63,158 nt of DNA from Synechococcus sp. GreenBA-s (lineage in GTDB: Bacteria; Cyanobacteriota; Cyanobacteriia; PCC-6307; Cyanobiaceae). The stretch lies in NCBI RefSeq assembly GCF_024345855.1, contig NZ_JAGQBX010000009.1, forward strand, positions 1-63,158, given 5' to 3'. The first letter of the stretch is position 1, and each line of letters begins with the position of its first letter. Position numbers and translations under genes: made by a program. This document shows positions 16,399 to 27,203 of this stretch, in pieces. Under the pieces are notes generated by a model, which ran no database searches, was not told the origin of the DNA, and was given only the letters and a program-made list of their open reading frames with translations.

Positions 16399-17745
16399 TC
16401 AGGGGCGCCCCGGGTGGAGCACGGCGATCGGGCCGGCCGGGGTGGTGAGCGCCCGCACCGGCGCCAGGTTGCAGGTGCGGCCCGGCTCCAGCGGCACCCG
16501 TTCGCCGCTGGCCAGCTCGGCGATCCAGCGTTCGCCCGTGAGGTTGCGCAGGCCCAGCACCCCCGCGTCGCTGGGGTGGGCCTCCACCTGGGCCAGGGGC
16601 CGGCGCAGGTCCTCCTCCAGCAGCGGATCGAAGTGGTGGGGGTGCAGCGCGTTCTCCGGCGCCGCGATCACCTGGCTATGGGGCAGCTGCAGCCGCAGGG
16701 GAGCGGGCAGGGCAGTGCCGCAGTTCCAGCAGCTGGCCCCGCTGGCGCCCGGCTCCGGGAAGGTCTCCTGGCCGCAGCTGGGGCAGAGCTGGCGCTGGTC
16801 GAGGGCGGCGGCCAGCGCGCGGCGCCACTGGCCGGTGAGGGCCCGCTGGCCCGGCTCTCTGAGCCCGCGGCAGAAGCTCTGCTCGAACAGGGCCTTGAGC
16901 CCCTCGGGATAGATGGGCCAGGTGAGCAGGGCCGCGGCGTGCTCGATCGGATCGGGCCGGTTGCGCGCATCGGCCGGATCGAAGATGAACACCGGGTCCT
17001 CGCCGTAGAGCCTGCGGCGGGCCGGCTCATCCAGGCAGCGGATCGCCAGCTCCAGCTGGCCCCGCAGCGGATCGTGGCGGGTGAGCAGCCGGAACAGCAG
17101 CACCGCCAGGGAGAAGAGATCGCTGTTGGCTCCAGGCCTGGCCTGGCCCAGCAGCACCTCCGGCGCCATGAACCCCGGCGTGCCCAGCACGCTGCCCGGG
17201 TCCTGGCCGTCCACATCCACGTTGTCGTTGTCGCAGATCAGGATGCGGCCGCTGCTGGGCTCGAGGAACAGGTTGCCCAGGGAGATGTCCTTGTAACAGA
17301 GGCCCCGCAGGTGCAGGGCGTGGAAGGCATCCGCCAGGAAGAAGCCGGCCCGCAGCACGTTGCGCAGGCTGATCGCCAGGTGACCGCCCACGTGCTCGTG
17401 GGCCCCCACGTAGCCCGCGGGCCGCAGGTCCATCAGGTAGCCGAAGCCCGGCTCGCGGCTGCGGATCAGCCCCGCGCTCTCCGGTGTGGGGCGCAGCAGG
17501 GCGATCGGCCAGAGGAAGGCGTCGTTGGGGGCGGTGGCGCGGATGCTCTCGGCCAGGCGCAGCGGCAGACGCCGGTCCCGGGAGATGCAGGCCGGCAGAT
17601 ACCACTTCAGTGCCAGCCGCTCACCGGCCAGCTCCACCTCATACACCTGGCCCTGGGTGCCGCCCCCCAGGCCGCGCAGCACCTGCAGTGGCGCGCTGAG
17701 ACTCCCGCAGCGGAGGCTGGTGCCCGGCGGCAGGATCCAGGTCAC
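16399..17745 (-). CDS. Atypical protein kinase with C-terminal zinc ribbon and FHA-like end
   Basis: 448 residues. The kinase domain spans about 15-310: glycine loop GLGGGTQGQVY (25-35), Lys47 in ALKWYL, catalytic loop YKDISLGN (Asp153, Asn158), DND at 172-174 in place of DFG, and APE at 194-196. A four-Cys zinc ribbon follows (Cys321, 324, 339, 342), and the last about 70 residues (GVLGLRNLTGERWIAELASG) resemble a degenerate FHA domain. The start is GTG at 17745. It is like kinases paired with vWA and PP2C proteins in bacterial stress clusters. The missing Gly of DFG leaves activity open. Confidence 0.82.
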   Translation of the reverse strand: MTWILPPGTSLRCGSLSAPLQVLRGLGGGTQGQVYEVELAGERLALKWYLPACISRDRRLPLRLAESIRATAPNDAFLWPIALLRPTPESAGLIRSREPGFGYLMDLRPAGYVGAHEHVGGHLAISLRNVLRAGFFLADAFHALHLRGLCYKDISLGNLFLEPSSGRILICDNDNVDVDGQDPGSVLGTPGFMAPEVLLGQARPGANSDLFSLAVLLFRLLTRHDPLRGQLELAIRCLDEPARRRLYGEDPVFIFDPADARNRPDPIEHAAALLTWPIYPEGLKALFEQSFCRGLREPGQRALTGQWRRALAAALDQRQLCPSCGQETFPEPGASGASCWNCGTALPAPLRLQLPHSQVIAAPENALHPHHFDPLLEEDLRRPLAQVEAHPSDAGVLGLRNLTGERWIAELASGERVPLEPGRTCNLAPVRALTTPAGPIAVLHPGRP

Positions 17746-17776
17746 GGTGGCGGCGGGCCGTGGGGTGCGGACCGGG

Positions 17777-18541
17777 TCAGGCCTCCAGACTCTGGCCGAT
17801 GGCCTTGCGGATGCCGTTGCGGTGCGAGAGCGCCGTGAGCCGGTTGGCGAAGGCGCGGCGGCGGGCGGTGCCGTCGTGCAGCACCACCACCAGGGTGTGC
17901 TGCTTGCGCGACCCCAGCAGCACCGCCGCCACCAGGGCGCCGATCTGCAGGGGCCAGAACAGCAGCGGGAAGGGCAGCAGCAGCAGCCCCCCCAGGCACA
18001 CCAGCACCCACCAGCTGAACAGGTGGGGATGCAGCGGCTGGCTGCGCACCGCGGCCGAGCGGATCAGGGGGATGGGGATCCGCTCGCCGGCGACCTCCAG
18101 GCTGGTGGCGGGGCTCGTCGGAGGCGCGGGGCTGACGGTTTGGCGGCTTGGCGGGGCTGCCGGCCTGGCCTGGGAAGGCTGGGCGGGAGCGGCCGCAGCC
18201 GGGGCCGGCTCCAGCTGGAACAGCATCACCGGCCCGCTGCGGCCCAGGCGGATCGCATCGCCATCTGCCAGGCGATGACTGGCGCCGACGCGCTCGCCGT
18301 TCACGTAGGTGCCGTTGGCACTGCCCAGGTCCTCCACCAGCCAGCGGCCGCTGGCGGCCTCCAGGCGCACGACGGCGTGGTGGCGGGAGAGGCCCGCCTC
18401 CTGGGGCAGGCAGAGGCCGTTGCTGGCGTCGCGGCCGATGCTCAGCGGCCGCTGGGGGTGGAGCCGCACCGCCTTGGTGGGATCGTCCTGCTTGCTCAGG
18501 CGGGCGCCGGCCGGGGGGACGCCGCTGGGGGACCGCGCCAT
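17777..18541 (-). CDS. FHA-domain membrane protein
   Basis: 254 residues. An FHA domain at about 25-105 shows the phosphothreonine-binding pattern: LSIGRDASNGL, LSRHHAVV and DLGSANGTYVNGERV. A Pro/Ala-rich linker leads to a hairpin of two membrane helices (about 172-212) and a basic cytoplasmic tail. It would recruit phosphorylated proteins to the membrane. The ATG at 18541 shares one base with the stop of the small membrane protein upstream, and the kinase gene follows 31 bp downstream. Confidence 0.9.
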   Translation of the reverse strand: MARSPSGVPPAGARLSKQDDPTKAVRLHPQRPLSIGRDASNGLCLPQEAGLSRHHAVVRLEAASGRWLVEDLGSANGTYVNGERVGASHRLADGDAIRLGRSGPVMLFQLEPAPAAAAPAQPSQARPAAPPSRQTVSPAPPTSPATSLEVAGERIPIPLIRSAAVRSQPLHPHLFSWWVLVCLGGLLLLPFPLLFWPLQIGALVAAVLLGSRKQHTLVVVLHDGTARRRAFANRLTALSHRNGIRKAIGQSLEA

Positions 18542-18813
18542 CAGTTCCGCCCCCGGCGGCGCCACCACAGGCGCCAGTCGTCGCGCCGATCGCCCCACCA
18601 GCCGGCATCGCCCTCCCGATACGGGAGCACCCGGCCCGGGAACAGCAGGGCCCGGCTGGCCAGGGCCAGGGCCACCAGCACCATCGCCAGCAGCACCCAG
18701 CCGGGGATCGCGCCGGGCCAGGTCCAGGCGAAGCTCGCCCGCACGGCGTACAGGCCGATCGTCAGCGCCAGCCAGAGGCGGAAGGGCTCCCAGGGGTCCC
18801 GCTGGCGCTGCAC
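18541..18813 (-). CDS. Small two-helix membrane protein heading the signalling cluster
   Basis: 90 residues with a GTG start. Two hydrophobic segments (RLWLALTIGLYAVRASFAW and WVLLAMVLVALALASRALLF) are followed by a charged, Trp/Arg-rich tail (DDWRLWWRRRGRN). I do not recognise the family. Its overlap with the FHA gene start supports it as a real co-translated gene. It begins 30 bp from the divergent FHA-PBP gene, so both probably share a promoter region. Confidence 0.7.
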   Translation of the reverse strand: MQRQRDPWEPFRLWLALTIGLYAVRASFAWTWPGAIPGWVLLAMVLVALALASRALLFPGRVLPYREGDAGWWGDRRDDWRLWWRRRGRN

Positions 18814-18842
18814 CGGTTCACCGCCCTCGCTCGCCGTAGCCT

Positions 18843-21203
18843 ATGGCGAGGCCGCTCCCGAACGCCCTGCCCGTGCCGCAGACCCCAGGGGATCCGCCTC
18901 AGCCCGGCCCGGCCCAGCGGCCCCAGCTTGCCCAGCCCCAGCTTGCGCAGGCCAAGCCTGCGCCGCTCCGCCCCAGCCGCCGCGCACTCTGGCTGGAGCT
19001 GCTGCGGGCCCTCGGCCAGGGCGATCTGGCGGCGCGCCCCGGCGCCGTGCGGGCGGCCTGGCAGCAGCTGCTGGAGCGCCGGGCCACGGTGGAGCTGTGG
19101 ATGGGCGAGCAGCGCCTGGCGGCCCGGCCCCTGGAGCCCGGCCAGCGCCTGCGCCTCGGCCGCGATCCGGCCTGTGAACTCCACGCCCCGGCCCAGAACC
19201 TCAGCCGGGTGCACGCGATCCTTGAGCAGGACCGCCCGACCGACCGCGATTTCCGCCTCGAGGACTTCAACTCCGCCAACGGCCTGTTCCACCGCGACCG
19301 CCGCATCCGCGCCATCGGCCTGCGCCACGGCGATGTGATCCAGCTGGGCTCGCCCCTCAAGGCCGAGGCGGCCCAGTTGCGCTACAGCCATCCCCGCAGC
19401 GGCCTGGAGCAGGCCCTGCACCTGGCCGGGGTGGGGGCGCTGCTGGGCTCGGCTCTGCTGGTGGGCGGCCTGCTGGTGGCGGCCTCGATCGGCGGCGGCT
19501 CCAGGATCCGCAGCATCTCCGGCCCGGTGAAGATCGTGGCGGCCAGCGGCCAGCAGATCGACGCCAAGGAGGGCTCCGCCACGGCCCTGCCCAGTCTCGA
19601 CGCTTATCCCCTGGCGCTGCGCCAGGCCCTGATCGCCTCGGAGGAGGCGCGCTTCGGCTGGAACAGCGGCCTCGACCTGTTCGGCACCCTGCGCTCCCTG
19701 GTGCAGCGCAGCGGCGGCGGCAGCGGCCTCACCCAGCAGGTCGCCCGCCTCTATTACCCCGAAGTCGGCAACGACTACAGCCTCACGCGCAAGCTGCGGG
19801 AGCTGTGGGTGGCGCTGCAGCTGGAGGTGGGCTTCAGCAAGAACCGCATCCTCAAGATGTACCTGGATCGGGCCTATCTGGGCCTGGGTACGGAGGGCTT
19901 CGAGCAGGCGGCGCGGCTCTACTTCCGCAAGTCGGCGACGCAGCTGGATGCGGCCGAGGCGGCGTTCCTGGTGGGGCTGCTGCCCAACCCCAACGGCTAC
20001 AGCCCCTGCAACCGCAAGGATCCCGGCGCCGGCCGCGAGCGGCGCAACCTCGTGCTCAAGCTGATGCACGAACAGGGCTTCCTGGGCGACCAGCAGCTGG
20101 TGGATGCCCAGCGCCGGCCCCTGAACATCGACCCCTCCGCCTGCCGCGACTCCACCTTCTCCAGCTACCCCTTCTTCAGCGACTACGTGGTGGGGGAGCT
20201 GGAGGGCACCCGCTTCGGCCTCGACCTCAGCGGCCAGGACGCCGGCGGCAACTACCTGGTGGTGAGCACGATCGATCCGAAGCTGCAGGCCCTGGCCCAG
20301 CAGCAGCTGCAGCGCTTTCTGGAGGGGCCGGCGGCCCGGCTCGGCCTCACCCAGGGCGCCCTGATCAGCCTCGATTACCAGAGCGGCGACATCCTGGCCT
20401 ACGTGGGCGGGGGGGATTACTCCCGCTCGAGCTTTGATCGGGTTCAGGCCCTGCGCCAGCCGGGGTCGGCCTTCAAGCTGTTCACCTTCCTGGCGGCCCT
20501 GGCCGCCGGCGTGCAGCCGGAGGAGACGATCTCCTGCGCGCCCCTGGCCTATGTGGCGGGCTGCCGCCAGGGCGGCGGCGCGGTCAGCGTGGCCGATGGC
20601 TTCGCCCTCTCGGAAAACGTGGTGGCGCTGCGGCTGGCGGAGCGGGCCGGCCTGCGCCAGGTGATCGCCGAAGCCCGCCGCCTCGGCATCACCACCCCCC
20701 TCGACCAGGACTTCAACACGGTGCTGGGCGGCCGCGAGACCCTGCTCTACGAGATGGCGCGGGCCTATGCGGTGGTGGCCAACGGCGGCCGCTCGGTGCC
20801 GATGCATGGCGTCAGCAAGATCTACGACCTGGGCATCTGCCAGTCGATCTACAGCCTCGACACCTGCCCCCAGCGCGGCGTGACGGTGCCGGTGGGGGAG
20901 GCGACGCGCCAGCTGGTGCCGGCGGAGCAGGCCGCCGTGATGGATGGTCTGCTGGCCGGTGTGGTGCAGCGCGGCACCGGCAAGGCCGCCGCCGTGGTGG
21001 CCGATGCCCGCGGCAAGACCGGCACCACCAACAACGGCGTGGATGTGGTGTTCATCGGCTACTCGCCGGCCCTGCGGATGCTCACCGCCATCTGGATGGG
21101 CAACGACGACAACCGCCCGGCCGAGGCCGCCAGCGGGGCGGTGGTGGCTGAGCTCTGGGGGCGCTACATGGCGGCCGTGGCCCGCGCCCGCGCCGCCGCC
21201 TGA
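18843..21203 (+). CDS. FHA-domain class A penicillin-binding protein
   Basis: 786 residues making and crosslinking peptidoglycan. Domains in order: a cytoplasmic Pro/Gln-rich leader and helical part, an FHA domain (about 95-180; LRLGRDPACEL, LSRVHAIL, NSANGLF), a membrane helix (about 194-216), a GT51 glycosyltransferase (about 240-410) and a transpeptidase (about 500-770). GT51 motifs diverge: SEEARFGWNSGLD keeps the Glu pair but has Asn for the usual His, and GGGSGLTQQ replaces GGSTITQQ. Transpeptidase motifs are intact: SAFK (Ser542), SEN (590-592) and KTG (725-727). The FHA domain suggests control by the adjacent kinase/PP2C pair. Its 3' end overlaps the convergent rhomboid-like gene by 40 bp. 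Confidence 0.93.
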   Translation: MARPLPNALPVPQTPGDPPQPGPAQRPQLAQPQLAQAKPAPLRPSRRALWLELLRALGQGDLAARPGAVRAAWQQLLERRATVELWMGEQRLAARPLEPGQRLRLGRDPACELHAPAQNLSRVHAILEQDRPTDRDFRLEDFNSANGLFHRDRRIRAIGLRHGDVIQLGSPLKAEAAQLRYSHPRSGLEQALHLAGVGALLGSALLVGGLLVAASIGGGSRIRSISGPVKIVAASGQQIDAKEGSATALPSLDAYPLALRQALIASEEARFGWNSGLDLFGTLRSLVQRSGGGSGLTQQVARLYYPEVGNDYSLTRKLRELWVALQLEVGFSKNRILKMYLDRAYLGLGTEGFEQAARLYFRKSATQLDAAEAAFLVGLLPNPNGYSPCNRKDPGAGRERRNLVLKLMHEQGFLGDQQLVDAQRRPLNIDPSACRDSTFSSYPFFSDYVVGELEGTRFGLDLSGQDAGGNYLVVSTIDPKLQALAQQQLQRFLEGPAARLGLTQGALISLDYQSGDILAYVGGGDYSRSSFDRVQALRQPGSAFKLFTFLAALAAGVQPEETISCAPLAYVAGCRQGGGAVSVADGFALSENVVALRLAERAGLRQVIAEARRLGITTPLDQDFNTVLGGRETLLYEMARAYAVVANGGRSVPMHGVSKIYDLGICQSIYSLDTCPQRGVTVPVGEATRQLVPAEQAAVMDGLLAGVVQRGTGKAAAVVADARGKTGTTNNGVDVVFIGYSPALRMLTAIWMGNDDNRPAEAASGAVVAELWGRYMAAVARARAAA

Positions 21204-22426
21204 AGCAGCTCGCCGGCTCGGCTCACCAGGGCCCAGCCGATTCCCAGCACCAGGCCCCACCACCACTGGCTGCTGAGCAGTCGATCGAGCGGCCGGCTGT
21301 CGTCCTGGGCGCTGCGGCGCGGCAGCACCCAGGCCAGCTGCAGGGCGCCGTAGAGCACCAGCAGCACCCAGGCCGGAATGCCGAATCCCAGGCGGCCCAG
21401 GGGGTATTCCAGGGAGCGCCAGTGCAGCAGGCTGGCGGCCGTGCCCAGGCCGACCAGGGCGCTGATCGCCCCGGAGGCCCCGTCCCAGCGCCCCTCGGGG
21501 GTGCGGCGCTGGGCCACCAGCAGGGCCAGCGCCACGGTGGCCAGGCTGGTGAGGGCGTAGCGCAGCACCACATCGGCCAGGGGCAGCGGCGAGGGCCCCA
21601 GCAGCACCAGCAGCATCAGCAGGTTCACGGCCGCCTCGCGCTGGTCGTGGTGGATCCAGGGGGCCGTGAGCCAGCGCCAGGCCCCGTGGGGATTGGTGGC
21701 ATCGGCCTGCTCCAGGGGCCACTGGCGCCGGGCCGCCTTGAGGGGCCCCAGGGCCAGGGCCTGCAGCAGAGCGAGCAGGACGGCCAGCACCACGCCCCCG
21801 CTCCAGCCCCAGCCATCGAACAGGCGCCGGTCGAGTTCCAGCGCCGCCCACCACCACACCAGGGCCAGGGCGAAGGCCAGGGCCAGGCCCGGCCCCAGCG
21901 GCCGCAGCTGCTGGGCGAGGGCGCCCAGGCCTGCGGGCCCGGTGAGGGCGGCCGGGCGTGGTGCCCCCACCAGACCACCGCGCGGCCCGGCCACCGCCAG
22001 GGAATCGTCGACAGGTGGCTCCACCACCGCCAGCTCCAGACCCGTGGCTGCAGCCGCTGTTCCGGTGGGATCGTTCGGCCTGCTCGGACCTGAGACAGGA
22101 AGCGCCACGCCCTGGGCCCCCTGGGCGCTGCCCGTCGGCGCCGCTTCGGGTGCCGGCAGGCCGACCGGCAGGCCGCTGGCCGCCTCCAGCAGCTCCAGCA
22201 GCTCCGCCAGCACCCGCGGCGCATAGGTGCGCTCCAGTTGCTGCCGGAGGCTTTCCAGGGCCGAGCGCTGGGCCCCTCCCCGCTGCCGCAACACCTGGCG
22301 CAGCAGGGGCTGGGCCGCCAGATCCCGCACCGGCCCGCTCAGCCACACCTCGGCCCCGAGCCCATCAATCAGCCGGTTCGCCAGGGCCGGGGGCAACTCC
22401 AGGAGCCCAGGCCAAAGCCTGGGCAA
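21164..22426 (-). CDS. Rhomboid-like membrane protein
   Basis: About 420 residues. A soluble N-terminal half of about 180 residues is followed by six or more hydrophobic segments. WRWLTAPWIHHDQREAAVNL resembles the rhomboid entry motif, and WDGASGAISALVGLG contains the GxSG active-site serine motif. I cannot find the second catalytic histidine in the last helices, so it may be an inactive rhomboid. The start is uncertain: the frame opens at a TTG (22426) six bases after the atpC stop, suggesting readout from the ATP synthase operon. Its 3' end overlaps the FHA-PBP gene on the other strand. Confidence 0.68.
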   Translation of the reverse strand: MPRLWPGLLELPPALANRLIDGLGAEVWLSGPVRDLAAQPLLRQVLRQRGGAQRSALESLRQQLERTYAPRVLAELLELLEAASGLPVGLPAPEAAPTGSAQGAQGVALPVSGPSRPNDPTGTAAAATGLELAVVEPPVDDSLAVAGPRGGLVGAPRPAALTGPAGLGALAQQLRPLGPGLALAFALALVWWWAALELDRRLFDGWGWSGGVVLAVLLALLQALALGPLKAARRQWPLEQADATNPHGAWRWLTAPWIHHDQREAAVNLLMLLVLLGPSPLPLADVVLRYALTSLATVALALLVAQRRTPEGRWDGASGAISALVGLGTAASLLHWRSLEYPLGRLGFGIPAWVLLVLYGALQLAWVLPRRSAQDDSRPLDRLLSSQWWWGLVLGIGWALVSRAGELLQAAARARATAAM

Positions 22427-22432
22427 TGGCCC

Positions 22433-22840
22433 TCAGCTCGCCAGGGTGGCTTGCTGCCGAGCCCGCGCCCGGGCCAGCTCCTGCTGGGCCTTCACCTTCT
22501 CGGTGCTGGCGGGCTGGCCCTCGAAGGCCGCGGCGGCCTGCTGGGCCCGGTCCAGTTCGGCGGATGCCGCGCTGGCGTTGATGCCCTTGCCCAGCTCCCC
22601 GCCGTTGACCAGCACGGTCACCTCGTCGGCTTCCACCTCGGCGAAGCCGCCGAGCACGGCGATCGCCGTCCAGGCGTTGCCCTCACGTACCCGCAGCACG
22701 CCCGTGTCGAGGGCGGTCAGCAGGGAGACGTGACCGGTGAGGATGCCGAGCTGGCCGGTGGTGCTGGGCAGGATCACTTCGTCGGCGCTGCCGTCGAAGA
22801 CGCTCTGATCGGGGGCCAGAACGCGGAGGGTGAGGGTCAT
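22433..22840 (-). CDS. atpC: ATP synthase epsilon subunit
   Basis: 135 residues. It has the N-terminal beta sandwich ([40 protein letters not shown]) and the C-terminal two-helix part ([17 protein letters not shown]) that regulates rotation. It is part of the F1 central stalk. It follows atpD by 49 bp, the usual cyanobacterial atpB-atpE pair (cyanobacterial names for beta and epsilon). Confidence 0.96.
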   Translation of the reverse strand: MTLTLRVLAPDQSVFDGSADEVILPSTTGQLGILTGHVSLLTALDTGVLRVREGNAWTAIAVLGGFAEVEADEVTVLVNGGELGKGINASAASAELDRAQQAAAAFEGQPASTEKVKAQQELARARARQQATLAS

Positions 22841-22889
22841 GGGCGGAGGAGATCAGCAGGCGGGGGGAGTGGAGCGGCGCAGTGCCTGA

Positions 22890-24521
<1,632 letters not shown>

Positions 24522-24569
24522 TCAACCGCACAGCGCCCGGATTGCCCCGCTGGCCCCGCCCCTCATAGG

Positions 24570-24596
24570 TTGGCACTCAGCAGCTTCGAGTGCCAG
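24570..24596. promoter_or_regulatory. CIRCE operator (HrcA site) upstream of groES-groEL
   Basis: The inverted repeat ttggcactc-N9-gagtgccag matches the CIRCE consensus TTAGCACTC-N9-GAGTGCTAA with one change in the left half and two in the right, keeping the exact 9-base spacer. It lies 77 bp before the groES start and is the established site for the heat-shock repressor HrcA. Confidence 0.93.
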
Positions 24597-24673
24597 ATCG
24601 GCATCAGAAGCGGCTTTCTGTGGCGTCTTTGGCGCCATGCCAATGGCTTCGCAACCCTTTCCGCAATCCATCC

Positions 24674-26699
<2,026 letters not shown>

Positions 26700-26754
26700 T
26701 CGTCCCGGCTCGACGAGCCATTGGATGGTGGGGGATCCTCGGATCCCCTGCCTT

Positions 26755-26777
26755 GCGCCCCTTCGGGGGCGCTTTTG
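26755..26777 (+). terminator. Rho-independent terminator after groEL
   Basis: The hairpin gcgcccc-ttcg-ggggcgc is followed by a short T run, 55 bp after the groEL stop. A second perfect hairpin, ggggatcc-tc-ggatcccc at 26731-26748, stands just before it and may help stop transcription. Confidence 0.8.
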
Positions 26778-26811
26778 TCTTGGCTGCGCTGCCCCCAGGG
26801 GCTGGCCGCCC

Positions 26812-26943
26812 TCAGCGCTGGCTGGCCTCGCGGCTCGTATCGGAGCTGGTCTGATGGCCCTGCAGATGGCGCTCACAGGCGCCGGCGGCGCCGGCGGAGG
26901 CCAGGCCCGCCAGCAGCAGCACGAGGGGGAGCAGGGTACGCAT
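26812..26943 (-). CDS. Possible small secreted peptide (43 aa)
   Basis: A short open frame starting at ATG 26943. The product begins MRTLLPLVLLLAGLASAGAAG, which is a plausible signal peptide with a cleavage site near residues 17-20, then a polar tail of about 23 residues with one Cys. I do not recognise a family. It fills part of an otherwise empty 500-bp gap between groEL and amt. In such high-GC sequence it could also be chance. Confidence 0.35.
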   Translation of the reverse strand: MRTLLPLVLLLAGLASAGAAGACERHLQGHQTSSDTSREASQR

Positions 26944-27138
26944 CGGGGCGGTGTCGGGACTGGGCTCAACGTAGGCCCCGGATCTGGCGTTGCCCGCCTC
27001 TGTCATCAAGGACCCATGCACCCGCCCGTGCCCTGGTGCCCGCGCCGCTCCAGCACGATCCCGCCGGGACCCGGTCACCAGCCGGCGGCGTTCCGCAGGG
27101 GCTATCCGTAGCGATTCACACCATTTTGCCGTGATTCC

Positions 27139-27152
27139 GTAGCAACGGCTAC
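27139..27152. promoter_or_regulatory. NtcA-binding site upstream of the ammonium transporter
   Basis: The sequence gta-N8-tac is an exact match to the NtcA consensus, 51 bp before the amt start codon. NtcA is the global nitrogen regulator of cyanobacteria and amt genes are among its known targets. I do not see a clear TAN3T box at the ideal 22-base distance; a second imperfect site (gta-N8-cac) lies at 27108-27121. Confidence 0.75.
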
Positions 27153-27203
27153 CGGCGTGGCCGCCATGGCACCGCAGGGTGCCGCCCGTGCTGCGGAGAT
27201 TCC

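Noticed and set aside
18762-22346. Very long minus-strand frame of about 1,190 codons
   Set aside because: It runs antisense to the FHA-PBP and through the rhomboid-like gene in another frame; the translation is repetitive Gln/Ala/Gly with no domain, as expected from high-GC shadow frames.
26731-26748. Perfect hairpin ggggatcc-tc-ggatcccc as a separate regulatory element
   Set aside because: It directly precedes the groEL terminator and has no T run of its own; it is more simply part of the same termination region.
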